Shown piece by piece: positions 41,936-50,656 of a stretch of 64,000 nucleotides of DNA. A program made the position numbers and the translations under genes. Source of the DNA: Streptomyces collinus Tu 365 (GTDB lineage Bacteria; Actinomycetota; Actinomycetes; Streptomycetales; Streptomycetaceae). Within the stretch, counting starts at the first letter, position 1, and the number at the start of each line of letters is the position of its first letter. The stretch spans positions 2,303,535 to 2,367,534 of the forward strand of contig NC_021985.1 in the NCBI RefSeq assembly GCF_000444875.1, in the 5' to 3' direction. Below the pieces are notes generated by a model, which was not told the DNA's origin, ran no database searches, and saw nothing but the letters and a program-made list of their open reading frames with translations.

Positions 41936-43029
41936 AGATAGACCTGACCGGCACCACCGCCGGTGCGATCAACAAGGCGCTCGTCCGGGGCCGCCGTGCC
42001 ATCGGCACCCCCGCCGTCGGCATGGTCCTCACCCTCGTCATCGTCACCGACGAGGAGAACGCCTACGACGCCCTGAAGGCCGCCAACGACGCCTCGCGCG
42101 AGCACCCTTCGCGCACGCTGGTGGTCATCAAGCGCGTCTCCCGCTCCCCGCGCGACCGCACGTCCTCGCGGCTGGACGCCGAGGTGCGGGTGGGCGCGGA
42201 CGCGGGCACCGGCGAGACGGTCGTGCTGCGGCTGTACGGCGAGGTGTCCGACCACGCCGACTCCGTGGTGCTGCCGCTGCTGCTGCCGGACGCCCCGGTG
42301 GTCGTGTGGTGGCCGGTGAACGCCCCGCTGGACCCGGCCGAGGACCCGCTGGGCGCGCTGGCCCAGCGCCGGGTCACCGACACCTACACCGCCGAGGAGC
42401 CGGTGCGGGAGCTGTCCGCCCGCGCCGGGACCTACAAGCCCGGCGACACCGACCTGTCCTGGACCCGGATCACGCCCTGGCGCTCGATGCTGGCGGCGGC
42501 CCTGGACCAGGTGGTCTGCGAGGTGGAGGCCGTCGAGGTGGAGGGCGAGGAGTTCAACCCGAGCTGCGAGCTGCTGGCGATGTGGCTCGCGGACCGGCTG
42601 GACGTCCCCGTCCGGCGCTCGCTGTCCTCGGGCCCGGGCCTGACCGCCGTCCGCATGACCACCAGCGGCGGTCCGATCGTCCTGGACCGCGCCGACGGCT
42701 CGCTGGCCACCCTGGCCATCGACGGGCAGCCGGCCCGCGCGGTGGCGCTCAAGCGCCGGGACACCGCCGAGCTGATCGCGGAGGAGCTGCGCCGGCTCGA
42801 CCCGGACGACACCTACGCGTCGGCGCTGCGCTTCGGCGTGGACCGGCTGGCCACCGTCCCGGAGCCCGCGTCCGCCGAGAGGCCGGGCGAGGACGCTTCC
42901 GACTCCCCCGAGGGTTCGGTCGACGGGTCCGGCGAGCCGGTCGCGGAGCCGGAGCGGCTGGCGGCCAAGGCGCCGGCCAAGAAGGCGGCCGCCAAGCGGG
43001 CCCCGGCGAAGAAGGCGGCGGCGAAGTGA
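41932..43029 (+). CDS. opcA: G6PDH assembly protein OpcA, with basic C-terminal tail
   Basis: 365 residues, starting in an ATGA overlap with zwf. The body (about 1-305) matches OpcA, which activates or assembles glucose-6-phosphate dehydrogenase in actinobacteria and cyanobacteria (VVWWPVNAPL, ITPWRSMLAAALDQV). Residues 306-342 are an acidic linker and the last 20 residues are a Lys/Ala/Pro tail (AKAPAKKAAAKRAPAKKAAA), histone H1-like. It could bind nucleic acid or simply be a flexible tag; there is no evidence either way. Confidence 0.95.
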   Translation: MKIDLTGTTAGAINKALVRGRRAIGTPAVGMVLTLVIVTDEENAYDALKAANDASREHPSRTLVVIKRVSRSPRDRTSSRLDAEVRVGADAGTGETVVLRLYGEVSDHADSVVLPLLLPDAPVVVWWPVNAPLDPAEDPLGALAQRRVTDTYTAEEPVRELSARAGTYKPGDTDLSWTRITPWRSMLAAALDQVVCEVEAVEVEGEEFNPSCELLAMWLADRLDVPVRRSLSSGPGLTAVRMTTSGGPIVLDRADGSLATLAIDGQPARAVALKRRDTAELIAEELRRLDPDDTYASALRFGVDRLATVPEPASAERPGEDASDSPEGSVDGSGEPVAEPERLAAKAPAKKAAAKRAPAKKAAAK

Positions 43030-43808
43030 GCACTCCTCAGCTGGTCGTGCACCGCGACAAGGAACTGATGGCCCAGGCCGCCGCGGCCCGCCTGATCACG
43101 AAGATCGTGGACGCGCAGGCCTCCCGGGGTCACGCGTCCGTGGTCCTCACCGGCGGCCGCAACGGCAACGGCCTGCTGGCCGCGCTGGCGGCGGCACCGG
43201 CCCGGGACGCCATCGACTGGGGCCGCCTGGACCTGTGGTGGGGCGACGAGCGGTTCCTGCCCGAGGGCGACCCGGAGCGCAACGTCACGCAGGCCCGCGA
43301 GGCCCTGCTGGACTCCGTACCGCTGGACCCGGAGCGCGTGCACGCCATGCCCGCCTCCGACGGCCCGCACGGCGCGGACGTGGAGGCGGCGGCGGAGGCC
43401 TACGCGCAGGAGCTGGCGAAGGCGGCCGGCCCCGAGAACCACGGCGCGGTGCCGTCCTTCGACGTCCTGATGCTGGGCGTCGGCCCGGACACCCATGTGG
43501 CCTCCCTGTTCCCGGAGTTGCCCGCGGTACGGGAGACCGAGCGGACGGTGGTGGGCGTCCACGGCGCCCCGAAGCCCCCGCCGACCCGGATCACCCTGAC
43601 CCTCCCGGCGATCCGCTCGGCCCGCGAGGTCTGGCTGCTCGCGGCCGGCGAGGACAAGGCGGAGGCCGCGGCCATCGCCCTGTCGGGCGCGGGCGAGATC
43701 CAGGCCCCGGCGGCCGGGGCGTACGGCCGTTCCCGCACCCTGTGGCTGCTGGACTCGGCGGCGGCCTCGCAGCTGCCGCGGTCGCTGTATCCGCCGGCGT
43801 CGCCGTGA
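43026..43808 (+). CDS. pgl: 6-Phosphogluconolactonase
   Basis: 260 residues from a GTG at 43026 overlapping the opcA stop (GTGA). SVVLTGGRNGNGLLAALA, WWGDERFLPEGDPERN and LGVGPDTHVASLFPE are the DevB/Pgl signature segments. It hydrolyses the lactone made by G6PDH. It is the last gene of the operon and is followed by a strong terminator. Confidence 0.95.
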   Translation: MSTPQLVVHRDKELMAQAAAARLITKIVDAQASRGHASVVLTGGRNGNGLLAALAAAPARDAIDWGRLDLWWGDERFLPEGDPERNVTQAREALLDSVPLDPERVHAMPASDGPHGADVEAAAEAYAQELAKAAGPENHGAVPSFDVLMLGVGPDTHVASLFPELPAVRETERTVVGVHGAPKPPPTRITLTLPAIRSAREVWLLAAGEDKAEAAAIALSGAGEIQAPAAGAYGRSRTLWLLDSAAASQLPRSLYPPASP

Positions 43809-43828
43809 CCATCTGAAATCTCCGCGGA

Positions 43829-43866
43829 ACGAGGGCGGCAGGGGACGACTCCCCTGCCGCCCTCGT
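43829..43866. terminator. Strong terminator between pgl and the glucoside locus
   Basis: A perfect 17-bp stem (43829-43845 with 43850-43866) and a CGAC tetraloop. It can stop both the pentose-phosphate operon (+) and the ABC operon (-). Confidence 0.8.
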
Positions 43867-43973
43867 CGTGTGCGCCGACTTCCCGCCGACCGGCCCTCGA
43901 CCGCCCACATGCGCATACGCCTACAGCGCCAACGCCAGGCGCTGGACGTACGCCTGAGACGGGGGAGGCGGGG

Positions 43974-44813
43974 TCACTTGACCGATCCCGCCATCACGCC
44001 CTGGACGAAGTGCCGCTGGAAGGCGAAGAAGACGACGACCGGGACGATCAGGGAGAGGAAGGCGCCCGGCGCCAGGACGTCGATGTTGCTGCCGAACTGG
44101 CGTATCTGGGACTGGAGTTGCACGGTCAGCGGCTGGGCGGAGCTGTCGGCGAAGAGCAGGGCCACCAGCATGTCGTTCCAGACCCACAGGAACTGGAAGA
44201 TGGCGAGCGAGGCGATCGCCGGGCGTCCGACCGGCAGGACCAGGCGGGTGAAGATGCGCCACTCGGTGCCCCCGTCCATCCGGGCCGCCTCCAGCATCTC
44301 CTTCGGCATCTCCGCGAAGTAGTTCCGCAGCAGGAACACCGCGAACGGCAGGCCGTAGGCGACGTGGAAGAGGACCACGCCGGGGATGGTGCCGAACAGG
44401 CCGAGCTGCCCGAAGAGTCTGGCCACCGGCAGCAGGCCGATCTGCACCGGCACCACCAGCAGGGCGACGACCAGCAGGAAGACCGGTTCGCGGCCGGGGA
44501 AGTCCAGCCAGGCGAAGGCGTATCCGGCGAGTGCCGCGATGACGACGACCAGGGTGGTCGCCGGCACCGAGATCAGCACGGTGTTCCAGAACGCCTGCGT
44601 CATGCCGGAGTTCTTCAGCAGCGCCGAGTAGTTGTCGAAGGACAGCTGGCCGGGACTGGCGAGCGCGGTCCACCAGCCGCCCTTGGCGGTGTCACGCGCC
44701 GAGCGCAGGGAGGACACGAACAGTCCCGCGAGGGGGGTCAGCCAGACCAGGCCGATCACCACGAGGAACGCCTGGACCAGGCCGTTGCCCAGGCCGCGCC
44801 GGATCGCGTTCAT
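43974..44813 (-). CDS. Alpha-glucoside ABC transporter permease (MalG-type)
   Basis: 279 residues from the ATG at 44813. Six transmembrane helices and the EAA loop EAARMDGGTEWRIFTRLVLP are visible. It overlaps the preceding permease stop by ATGA. It is the last gene of the operon GH13-binding protein-permease-permease; no ATPase is present, so a shared MsiK-type ATPase elsewhere probably energises it (known for streptomycete sugar transporters). Confidence 0.93.
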   Translation of the reverse strand: MNAIRRGLGNGLVQAFLVVIGLVWLTPLAGLFVSSLRSARDTAKGGWWTALASPGQLSFDNYSALLKNSGMTQAFWNTVLISVPATTLVVVIAALAGYAFAWLDFPGREPVFLLVVALLVVPVQIGLLPVARLFGQLGLFGTIPGVVLFHVAYGLPFAVFLLRNYFAEMPKEMLEAARMDGGTEWRIFTRLVLPVGRPAIASLAIFQFLWVWNDMLVALLFADSSAQPLTVQLQSQIRQFGSNIDVLAPGAFLSLIVPVVVFFAFQRHFVQGVMAGSVK

Positions 44814-46171
44814 CGCTGGCTCCTTCGGAAGCGGCGGACGTTGAAGACCATCGCGGGGACGACCAGGAGCAGCAGCAGGACGCCCAGCGCGCTGCCGAGG
44901 CCCTGGTTGTTGCCGCCGCCGAAGGACACGAGCCACATCTGCGTCGCGAGCACCGTGGCGTCCTCCTGCACCGGTCCGGGCGCGATGATGTAGACGAGGT
45001 CGAAGACCTTCATCACGTTGATCACGAGGGTCACGAAGACGACCGTGAGCACGGGGGCGAGCAGCGGCACGGTGATGCGGCGGAAGATCTGCCACTCGTT
45101 CGCGCCGTCCATCCGGGCGGCCTCCAGCGCGTCGCGCGGGAGGGCGGCGAGGCCCGCGCCGATCAGGACCATCGCGAAGCCGGTCCAAATCCACAGGTAC
45201 GCCCCGATGATCGCGGGGGTGACGAGCGCCGGGCCGAGCCAGGAGACGCCCTGGTAGGGCGGGGCGAAGTTGGCGGCCGGCAGCCTCACCGTGTACGAGC
45301 CGTCGTCGAGCCCGGTGAAGCGGAAGGAGCCGTCGCCGGCGGTCGTGGTGCTCGCGACCGTCCGTCCGTCGCGGGTCGCCTCGACCTGCATGCCGGGCAG
45401 CCCGCTCTCCTTCGGGTCGACCCTGCCGGGCCTGCCTCCGCCGCCGGGTGTGAAGTCCAGGTAGACGACGCCGCGCAGCTCGCCGGGGGCGGCCCGGCGG
45501 GCGGCCGCGGCGGCCGCGGGCGAGGCGCCCCGGGGCAGGTCCCTGGGCAGCACCCCGACCAGCCCGAGGGCCACCGAGTCACCCGGGGACAGGGCGTTCG
45601 CGGTCAGGTACGAGCCGTCCCGCCCCCGGGTGAGGTCCTGTCCGTCGCGCGCCCGTGCCGTGGGGTACGACGAGGTGCCCGCGAAGGCGTCGTGCACCGA
45701 GACCACGGCGGCGTTGAGGACGCCCTTGTCGGGGTCCTCGTCGTAGGCGAGACGGAAGATGATGCCGGCGGCGAGGAAGGAGACCGCCATCGGCATGAAC
45801 AGCAGCAGCTTGAACGCGGTGGCCCAGCGGACCTTCTCCACCAGGACGGCCAGGATCAGGCCGAGGCCGGTCAGCAGGGCCGGGGCGACGACGACCCAGA
45901 TGGCGGTGTTGCGGATGGCCTTGACGGTCGCCGGGTCGCGGAACATCTCGGTGTAGTTGCCGCCGCCGACGAAGCGGGTGCCGGAGGCGTCGAAGAAGCT
46001 GCGTCCGACGGAGAACAGCACCGGGTAGACGACCAGCGCGCCGAGCAGCAGCAGCGCGGGGAAGACGAAGAGCAGGGCGACGATCCGGCCCCGCCGCCGG
46101 GTGCGACGCCTGCGGGTCGCACCGGCGGCGGGCGGGCTCGCCTCTTTGCTCACGAGCGTGGTGGCGGTCAT
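44810..46171 (-). CDS. Alpha-glucoside ABC permease (MalF-type) with extracytoplasmic insert
   Basis: 453 residues, far longer than the usual 290-330. An N-terminal basic tail and helices to about residue 140 are normal, as are the helices from 313 onward and the EAA loop EAARMDGANEWQIFRRITVP (349-368). Between them, residues about 145-310 form an inserted extracytoplasmic region. Its second half (232-300: RGVVYLDFTPGG, GLPGMQVEATRDG, TTAGDGSFRFTGLDDGSYTV) has the SdrD_B/SpaA or carboxypeptidase-regulatory-like beta-sandwich pattern. The insert faces outward and could contact the binding protein, substrate or cell wall. Confidence 0.92.
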   Translation of the reverse strand: MTATTLVSKEASPPAAGATRRRRTRRRGRIVALLFVFPALLLLGALVVYPVLFSVGRSFFDASGTRFVGGGNYTEMFRDPATVKAIRNTAIWVVVAPALLTGLGLILAVLVEKVRWATAFKLLLFMPMAVSFLAAGIIFRLAYDEDPDKGVLNAAVVSVHDAFAGTSSYPTARARDGQDLTRGRDGSYLTANALSPGDSVALGLVGVLPRDLPRGASPAAAAAARRAAPGELRGVVYLDFTPGGGGRPGRVDPKESGLPGMQVEATRDGRTVASTTTAGDGSFRFTGLDDGSYTVRLPAANFAPPYQGVSWLGPALVTPAIIGAYLWIWTGFAMVLIGAGLAALPRDALEAARMDGANEWQIFRRITVPLLAPVLTVVFVTLVINVMKVFDLVYIIAPGPVQEDATVLATQMWLVSFGGGNNQGLGSALGVLLLLLVVPAMVFNVRRFRRSQR

Positions 46172-46177
46172 CGCGGA

Positions 46178-47506
46178 TCAGTCCTGGTAGGCCTTGGCCG
46201 CGGCGGACTCCAGCTTCGCGGCGGTGCCCTTCGGGTCCGACGGGTCGCGCAGGAAGTCCTGGAGCAGCTTCCACTCGCCCGCGCCCTTGGTGCCGCCGAA
46301 GGCCGCCGGCGCCTGGTCGGACATGTCGAAGCGGACCGAGTCGCCGGCCCCGACGAGGGACTTGGCGGTGGCGCGGGTGACGTCGTCGCCGTAGGCGGCG
46401 AGGTCGAGCTTCCTGTTCGGGGACAGGAAGCCGCCCGCCTTCGCCCAGACGGCCGCCGCCTCGGGGGTCGCCAGGTACTCCAGGAGCTTCATGCCGGCCT
46501 TGGCGTTCTTGCCGTCCTTGAGGACGACGGCCGCGTCGCCGCCGCTGACCACCGGGGCCTTGCCGCCGCCGACGGCGGGGAACGGGAAGAAGTCGGCGTC
46601 CTTGCCGATGGTCTTCTGGAACTGGTCATGGGCGACACCGGCGACGAAGTCGCCCTCGTAGACCATGCCGGCCTTGGGCTGGGGCCCGAACACCTTCTCC
46701 ACCGAGCCGGGGAAGTCGGTGTTGAGGGCCTCCTTCTGACCGCCCGCGACCAGCTGCTTGTCCTTGAACAGCTTGCCCAGGGTGGTGAGCGCCTCGACGA
46801 CGGAGGCGTCGGTCCACTTCAGCTTGTGCGCGGCGAGGGCGTCGTACTTCTCGGGCCCGGCCTGCGAGAGGTAGACGTTCTCGAACCAGTCGGTGAGGGT
46901 CCAGCCGTCCTGGCCGGCCACGGAGAAGGCGGCGAGCCCGGAGTCGGAGACGGTGTGGCCGGCCTTCAGCATCTCGTCGTAGGTCTTCGGCGGCTTGACG
47001 CCGGCCTGGGCGAGCGCGTCGGGGCTGTACCACACGGTCGACTTGTGGGCCGCCTTGAAGTAGAGGCCGTAGAGGGTGCCGTCGACGCTGCCGTACTTCT
47101 TCCAGACGGGGGCGAAGCCCGCGTCCACCGACTTCTGCGCGGTGGCGGACAGCGGCTCCAGCCAGCCCTTCTTGGCGAACTGCTGGAGCACGCCGACCTG
47201 GGGGACCATCACCACGTCGGGGGCGTTGCCGCCCTCGATCTTGCTGCCGACGACGGTGGAGACGTTGTCGCCGGTGGACGTGAACTGCGTCTTGGCGCCG
47301 GTCTTCGCGCTGAACGCGTCGAGCACCTTCTGGAAGTTCTTCTGCTCGCTGCCGGACCAGACACCGGCCACGGTGACGGTCTGGCCGTCGAGCGCCTTGT
47401 CGCCGCCGCCGGCGGAGACCGGGCCGCCGCCGCCGCAGGCGGTGGTGCCGAGGGCCAGGGCGAGGGCGGTGCAGCCGGTGAGCAGCGTGGTGCGTCGTCG
47501 CATCAT
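46178..47506 (-). CDS. Sugar-binding lipoprotein of the alpha-glucoside transporter
   Basis: 442 residues. The N-terminus MMRRRTTLLTGCTALALALG followed by TTACGGGG is a lipoprotein signal, although position -3 is Thr instead of the usual Leu. The body is a family-1 extracellular solute-binding protein (VAGVWSGSEQKNFQKVLDAF, WTLTDWFENVYLSQAGPEKY). It lies 6 bases before the permease gene. It delivers oligosaccharides to the two permeases. Confidence 0.92.
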   Translation of the reverse strand: MMRRRTTLLTGCTALALALGTTACGGGGPVSAGGGDKALDGQTVTVAGVWSGSEQKNFQKVLDAFSAKTGAKTQFTSTGDNVSTVVGSKIEGGNAPDVVMVPQVGVLQQFAKKGWLEPLSATAQKSVDAGFAPVWKKYGSVDGTLYGLYFKAAHKSTVWYSPDALAQAGVKPPKTYDEMLKAGHTVSDSGLAAFSVAGQDGWTLTDWFENVYLSQAGPEKYDALAAHKLKWTDASVVEALTTLGKLFKDKQLVAGGQKEALNTDFPGSVEKVFGPQPKAGMVYEGDFVAGVAHDQFQKTIGKDADFFPFPAVGGGKAPVVSGGDAAVVLKDGKNAKAGMKLLEYLATPEAAAVWAKAGGFLSPNRKLDLAAYGDDVTRATAKSLVGAGDSVRFDMSDQAPAAFGGTKGAGEWKLLQDFLRDPSDPKGTAAKLESAAAKAYQD

Positions 47507-47558
47507 CGTTGATGTCCCTTCAGGGGTGGGGAGCTGACGAGGGTGGAGCGGGGAGGGA

Positions 47559-49193
47559 TCAGAGGGCGGTGCCGTCGCTGATCCACCAGGCGGCCGTCGA
47601 CCCGGGGAGCACCCCGGGCGGGCAGGGGCCGCTGGACAGCAGGGGTGCGCCGGAGACCGGCGCGGGGGCGGGCGCCGTACCGAAGTTGACGGCGCAGACG
47701 AGGTCGTCGCCGCGGGCGAAGGCGAGGACGTCCGGCGGGGAGTCCAGCCAGCGCAGCGTGCCTTCGCCCAACTGCGGCAGTGCCGAGCGCAGTTGGAGGC
47801 CGTCGCGGTACAGGTGCCAGAAGGAGCGGGTGTCGGCGAGGGCGCGGTCGGTGGCGTACTCGGCGAAGTAGTCGGGCTGCGGGAGCCAGGGCCGGGCGCT
47901 CTCGACACCGGAGGTGAAGCCGAACGGGGACGCCTGCCCGGACCAGGGCAGCGGCACGCGGCAGCCGTCCCGGACCCGGGCGCGGCTCCCGGTGCGGCGG
48001 AAGATCGGGTCGGTGAGCACGTCGTCGGGGAGGTCGACGACCTCGGGCAGGCCCAGTTCCTCGCCCTGGTAGATGTACGCGGCGCCGGGCAGCGCGAGCA
48101 TCAGCAGCGCCGCGGCGCGGGCGCGGGCGGCGCCGAGGCCGCTGCCCTCGGGGGCGGGCTCGCCGTAGCGGGTGACGGTGCGCACCTGGTCGTGGTTGTT
48201 GAGGACCCAGGTGACCGTGGAGCCCGTGCCGGCGATGTCCTGCATGGCCTCGGAGACGACCTTGCGGAAGGCGTCGGCCTGCCAGGGGGCGCCGAGCAGG
48301 TCGAAGAAGAAGGCCTGGTGGAGTTCGTCGGGGCGGACGTAGCGGGCGTGCTCGCGGGCGGTGGGGACCGAGACCTCCCCCACCAGCAGCCGCTCGCGGC
48401 CGTCGCGCGCGGTGTACTCCTCGCACACCGACCGCCAGTGCCGCCACACCTCGTGCACCTCGGGCTGGTTCCAGGCGAGCGGGTTGACCGAGTCGCGGGC
48501 GCGGGCGTCGGCCTCCGGGTCGTCCGAGTCGGGCAGGTCCGGGTGCTTGTAGAGGCCGGCGGCGACGTCGATGCGGAAGCCGTCCACCCCGCGGTCCAGC
48601 CAGAACCGCAGCACACGGTCGAACTCGGCGGGGATCTCGGGGTTGCGCCAGTTCCAGTCCGGCTGTTCCGGCGTGAACATGTGCAGGTACCACTGGCCGG
48701 GCCGGCCGTCCGCCTCCGTGACGCGGGTCCAGGCCGGGCCGCCGAACATGGCGTGCCAGTTGTTGGGCGGCTCGTCGCCGCCGGGGCCGCGGCCGTCGGC
48801 GAAGTGGAAGCGGGCCCGGGCCGGGCTGCCGGGTCCGGCGGCCAGGGCCTCGGCGAACCACGGGTGCTCGCTGGAGCAGTGGTTGGGGACGATGTCGAGC
48901 AGCACCTTGATCCCGAGCCGGCGGGCGGCGGTCATCAGCAGGTCGAACTCGGCGAGGTCGCCGAAGACCGGGTCGACGCCGCGGTAGTCGGCGACGTCGT
49001 AGCCGTGGTCGTGCTGGGGCGAGGGGTAGAAGGGGCTCAGCCAGATCCCGTCGACGCCGAGCTTCTTCAGGTACGGCAGTCCGGTGCGGACCCCGGCCAG
49101 ATCGCCGATGCCGTCCCCGGTGCTGTCCAGGAAGCTGCGGACATACACCTGGTAGATCACCGCGTCGCGCCACCAGTGGTACTTACTCAACAT
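47559..49193 (-). CDS. GH13 alpha-glucosidase / oligo-1,6-glucosidase
   Basis: 544 residues. The catalytic triad is visible: nucleophile Asp209 (GFRIDVAAGL), acid/base Glu273 (LVGEVSV) and Asp335 (NNHDQVR). WWRDAVIYQVYVRSFLDSTG and VPNHCSSEHPWF are typical of subfamilies that split alpha-1,4 or alpha-1,6 oligosaccharides or trehalose. There is no signal peptide, so it acts inside on imported sugars. It is the first gene of the operon, 52 bases before the binding protein. The ATG at 49193 coincides with the predicted transcription start, so the mRNA may be leaderless. Confidence 0.95.
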   Translation of the reverse strand: MLSKYHWWRDAVIYQVYVRSFLDSTGDGIGDLAGVRTGLPYLKKLGVDGIWLSPFYPSPQHDHGYDVADYRGVDPVFGDLAEFDLLMTAARRLGIKVLLDIVPNHCSSEHPWFAEALAAGPGSPARARFHFADGRGPGGDEPPNNWHAMFGGPAWTRVTEADGRPGQWYLHMFTPEQPDWNWRNPEIPAEFDRVLRFWLDRGVDGFRIDVAAGLYKHPDLPDSDDPEADARARDSVNPLAWNQPEVHEVWRHWRSVCEEYTARDGRERLLVGEVSVPTAREHARYVRPDELHQAFFFDLLGAPWQADAFRKVVSEAMQDIAGTGSTVTWVLNNHDQVRTVTRYGEPAPEGSGLGAARARAAALLMLALPGAAYIYQGEELGLPEVVDLPDDVLTDPIFRRTGSRARVRDGCRVPLPWSGQASPFGFTSGVESARPWLPQPDYFAEYATDRALADTRSFWHLYRDGLQLRSALPQLGEGTLRWLDSPPDVLAFARGDDLVCAVNFGTAPAPAPVSGAPLLSSGPCPPGVLPGSTAAWWISDGTAL

Positions 49194-49230
49194 GTATGCA
49201 TGTTAGGTAGGCGTGTCGTGAGGGTGTCAA
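49191..49230 (-). promoter_or_regulatory. Promoter and operator of the glucosidase operon
   Basis: On the minus strand TTGACA (49225-49230) and TAACAT (49200-49205) are 19 bases apart. The -10 box overlaps TGTTAGGTA (49201-49209, plus-strand reading), a nine-base motif found again at 49314-49322 (inverted) and 50667-50675. It is a strong operator candidate. Confidence 0.55.
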
Positions 49231-49313
49231 TGAAAAGAACAGAGCTACCGAGGAGTTGGGTCGGCAAAACAGGACTTAAAAGGGCATCCTGAAGACAAGC
49301 GAGATGTCCGCGT

Positions 49314-49322
49314 TACCTAACA
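49314..49322 (-). promoter_or_regulatory. TGTTAGGTA motif, inverted copy
   Basis: TACCTAACA on the plus strand is the reverse complement of the nine-base motif at the glucosidase promoter. It lies within GTTAC-N7-GTAAC just beyond the end of the second binding-protein gene, about 120 bases upstream of the glucosidase start. It could form a looping partner for the other sites. Confidence 0.4.
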
Positions 49323-49327
49323 AGTAA

Positions 49328-50599
49328 CTAGCGGTCGGAGATGGCGGCCAGTTCCCGCGCCAGCCGGCGCACCGCGGCGGCCGGCGTCTCGTGCCCGGTC
49401 AGCGCGTCCTGCACGACCGCCTGCACCACGAGGCTCACCTGGTCGTAGCGGGGGCTCTTGGGCCGCGGCTCGGCCGTGCGGACGGCGTCGCGCAGGATCG
49501 GCAGATAGGGGAACCGCCGCACGAGCGCGGGGTCGTCGTAGAGCGCGGCGCGTACGGGCGGCAGCGCGCCCCGGGTGAGCACCTGGCGCTGGACCGGCTC
49601 GCTGGTGAGGTAGGCGATCAGCCGGGCGGCCGAGTCGGGGTGCCGCGCATGCGTGTTGACGGCCAGGTTGGAGCCGCCCAGGACGCTCTTGCCCGGACCG
49701 TGCGGTCCCGGCAGCCGTACGGCGCCGATCTTCCCGGCCACCTTGGAGCCGGGGGCCGAGGCCACGGCGTAGGCGTAGGGCCAGTTCCGCAGGAAGAGCA
49801 GCCGGCCGTCCTGGAACGCCTCCTTGGACTCCTCCTCCTTGTACGTCAGCGCCGCCTTCGGGATCCAGCCCTCGCGCACACCGCGGGCGAGGAAGCCGAT
49901 GCCCTCGCGGGCCGCGTCGGAGTCGACGGTGACCCGGGTGCCCTCGTCGCCGAGGATCGTGCCGCCCGCCGAGTACACGGCCTCGGCCGCGTTGACGGTC
50001 AGGCCCTCGTAGGGCAGGAACTGGCCCGCGTAACCGCCCAGACCGTACTTGGGCGCGACGGTCTTCGCGTCATGCTCCAGCTCGGCCCAGGTGCGCGGCG
50101 GCGGCAGGCCCTCCTTGGCCAGCACGTCCCTGCGGTACAGCAGCAGCCCCGCGTTGGTGACGTACGGCACGGCGTACAGCCGGCCGTCGTACGTGGCCGT
50201 GTCCACCACCGGCCGCAGGAAGCTGCGCAGCGGGAAGCGGTCCGGGGGCAGCGGGCGGATCCAGCCGGCCGCCGCGAACTCCGAGGTCCAGTTGACGTCG
50301 ATGTTGAGGACGTCGAACCGCCCCCGGTCGCCGCCGCGCAGGTCGGTGGTCATCTGCGCGTGGGTCTCGTCGGCGGAGTCGGGCAGCTCGACGAGGGTGA
50401 CCTTCTCGGCGGGGTGCGTGCGGTTCCAGCCCCGCAGCAGCGGGTCGAGGTAGTCGGTGAGGTCACCGGCGGTCGCGAGGGTGAGCGGCCCGCGGCCGCC
50501 GTCGGCCGCCTCGCCGCTCCGGGTGCCGGAGGCGACGTAGCCACTGAGGACCACGGCCAGAACGAGGAGCCCCCTACCGGCGGCGCGCATCCACCGCAT
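49328..50599 (-). CDS. Second extracellular sugar-binding protein
   Basis: 423 residues from the ATG at 50599 (GGGAGGAA upstream). A hydrophobic N-terminal segment (GLLVLAVVLSGYVASG) is a Sec signal, but there is no lipobox cysteine, unlike the other binding protein in the locus, so the mature protein may be released or remain signal-anchored. The body is a family-1 trehalose/maltose-type solute-binding protein (TNAGLLLYRRDVLAKEGLPP, GGSNLAVNTHARHPDSAARL). No permease pair of its own is adjacent; it may feed the downstream transporter. Confidence 0.87.
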   Translation of the reverse strand: MRWMRAAGRGLLVLAVVLSGYVASGTRSGEAADGGRGPLTLATAGDLTDYLDPLLRGWNRTHPAEKVTLVELPDSADETHAQMTTDLRGGDRGRFDVLNIDVNWTSEFAAAGWIRPLPPDRFPLRSFLRPVVDTATYDGRLYAVPYVTNAGLLLYRRDVLAKEGLPPPRTWAELEHDAKTVAPKYGLGGYAGQFLPYEGLTVNAAEAVYSAGGTILGDEGTRVTVDSDAAREGIGFLARGVREGWIPKAALTYKEEESKEAFQDGRLLFLRNWPYAYAVASAPGSKVAGKIGAVRLPGPHGPGKSVLGGSNLAVNTHARHPDSAARLIAYLTSEPVQRQVLTRGALPPVRAALYDDPALVRRFPYLPILRDAVRTAEPRPKSPRYDQVSLVVQAVVQDALTGHETPAAAVRRLARELAAISDR

Positions 50600-50656
50600 A
50601 GGTTCCTCCCAGAACACGTACACCGGCCCCGGGCACCCGCGCCCGCGGTCAGAGGC

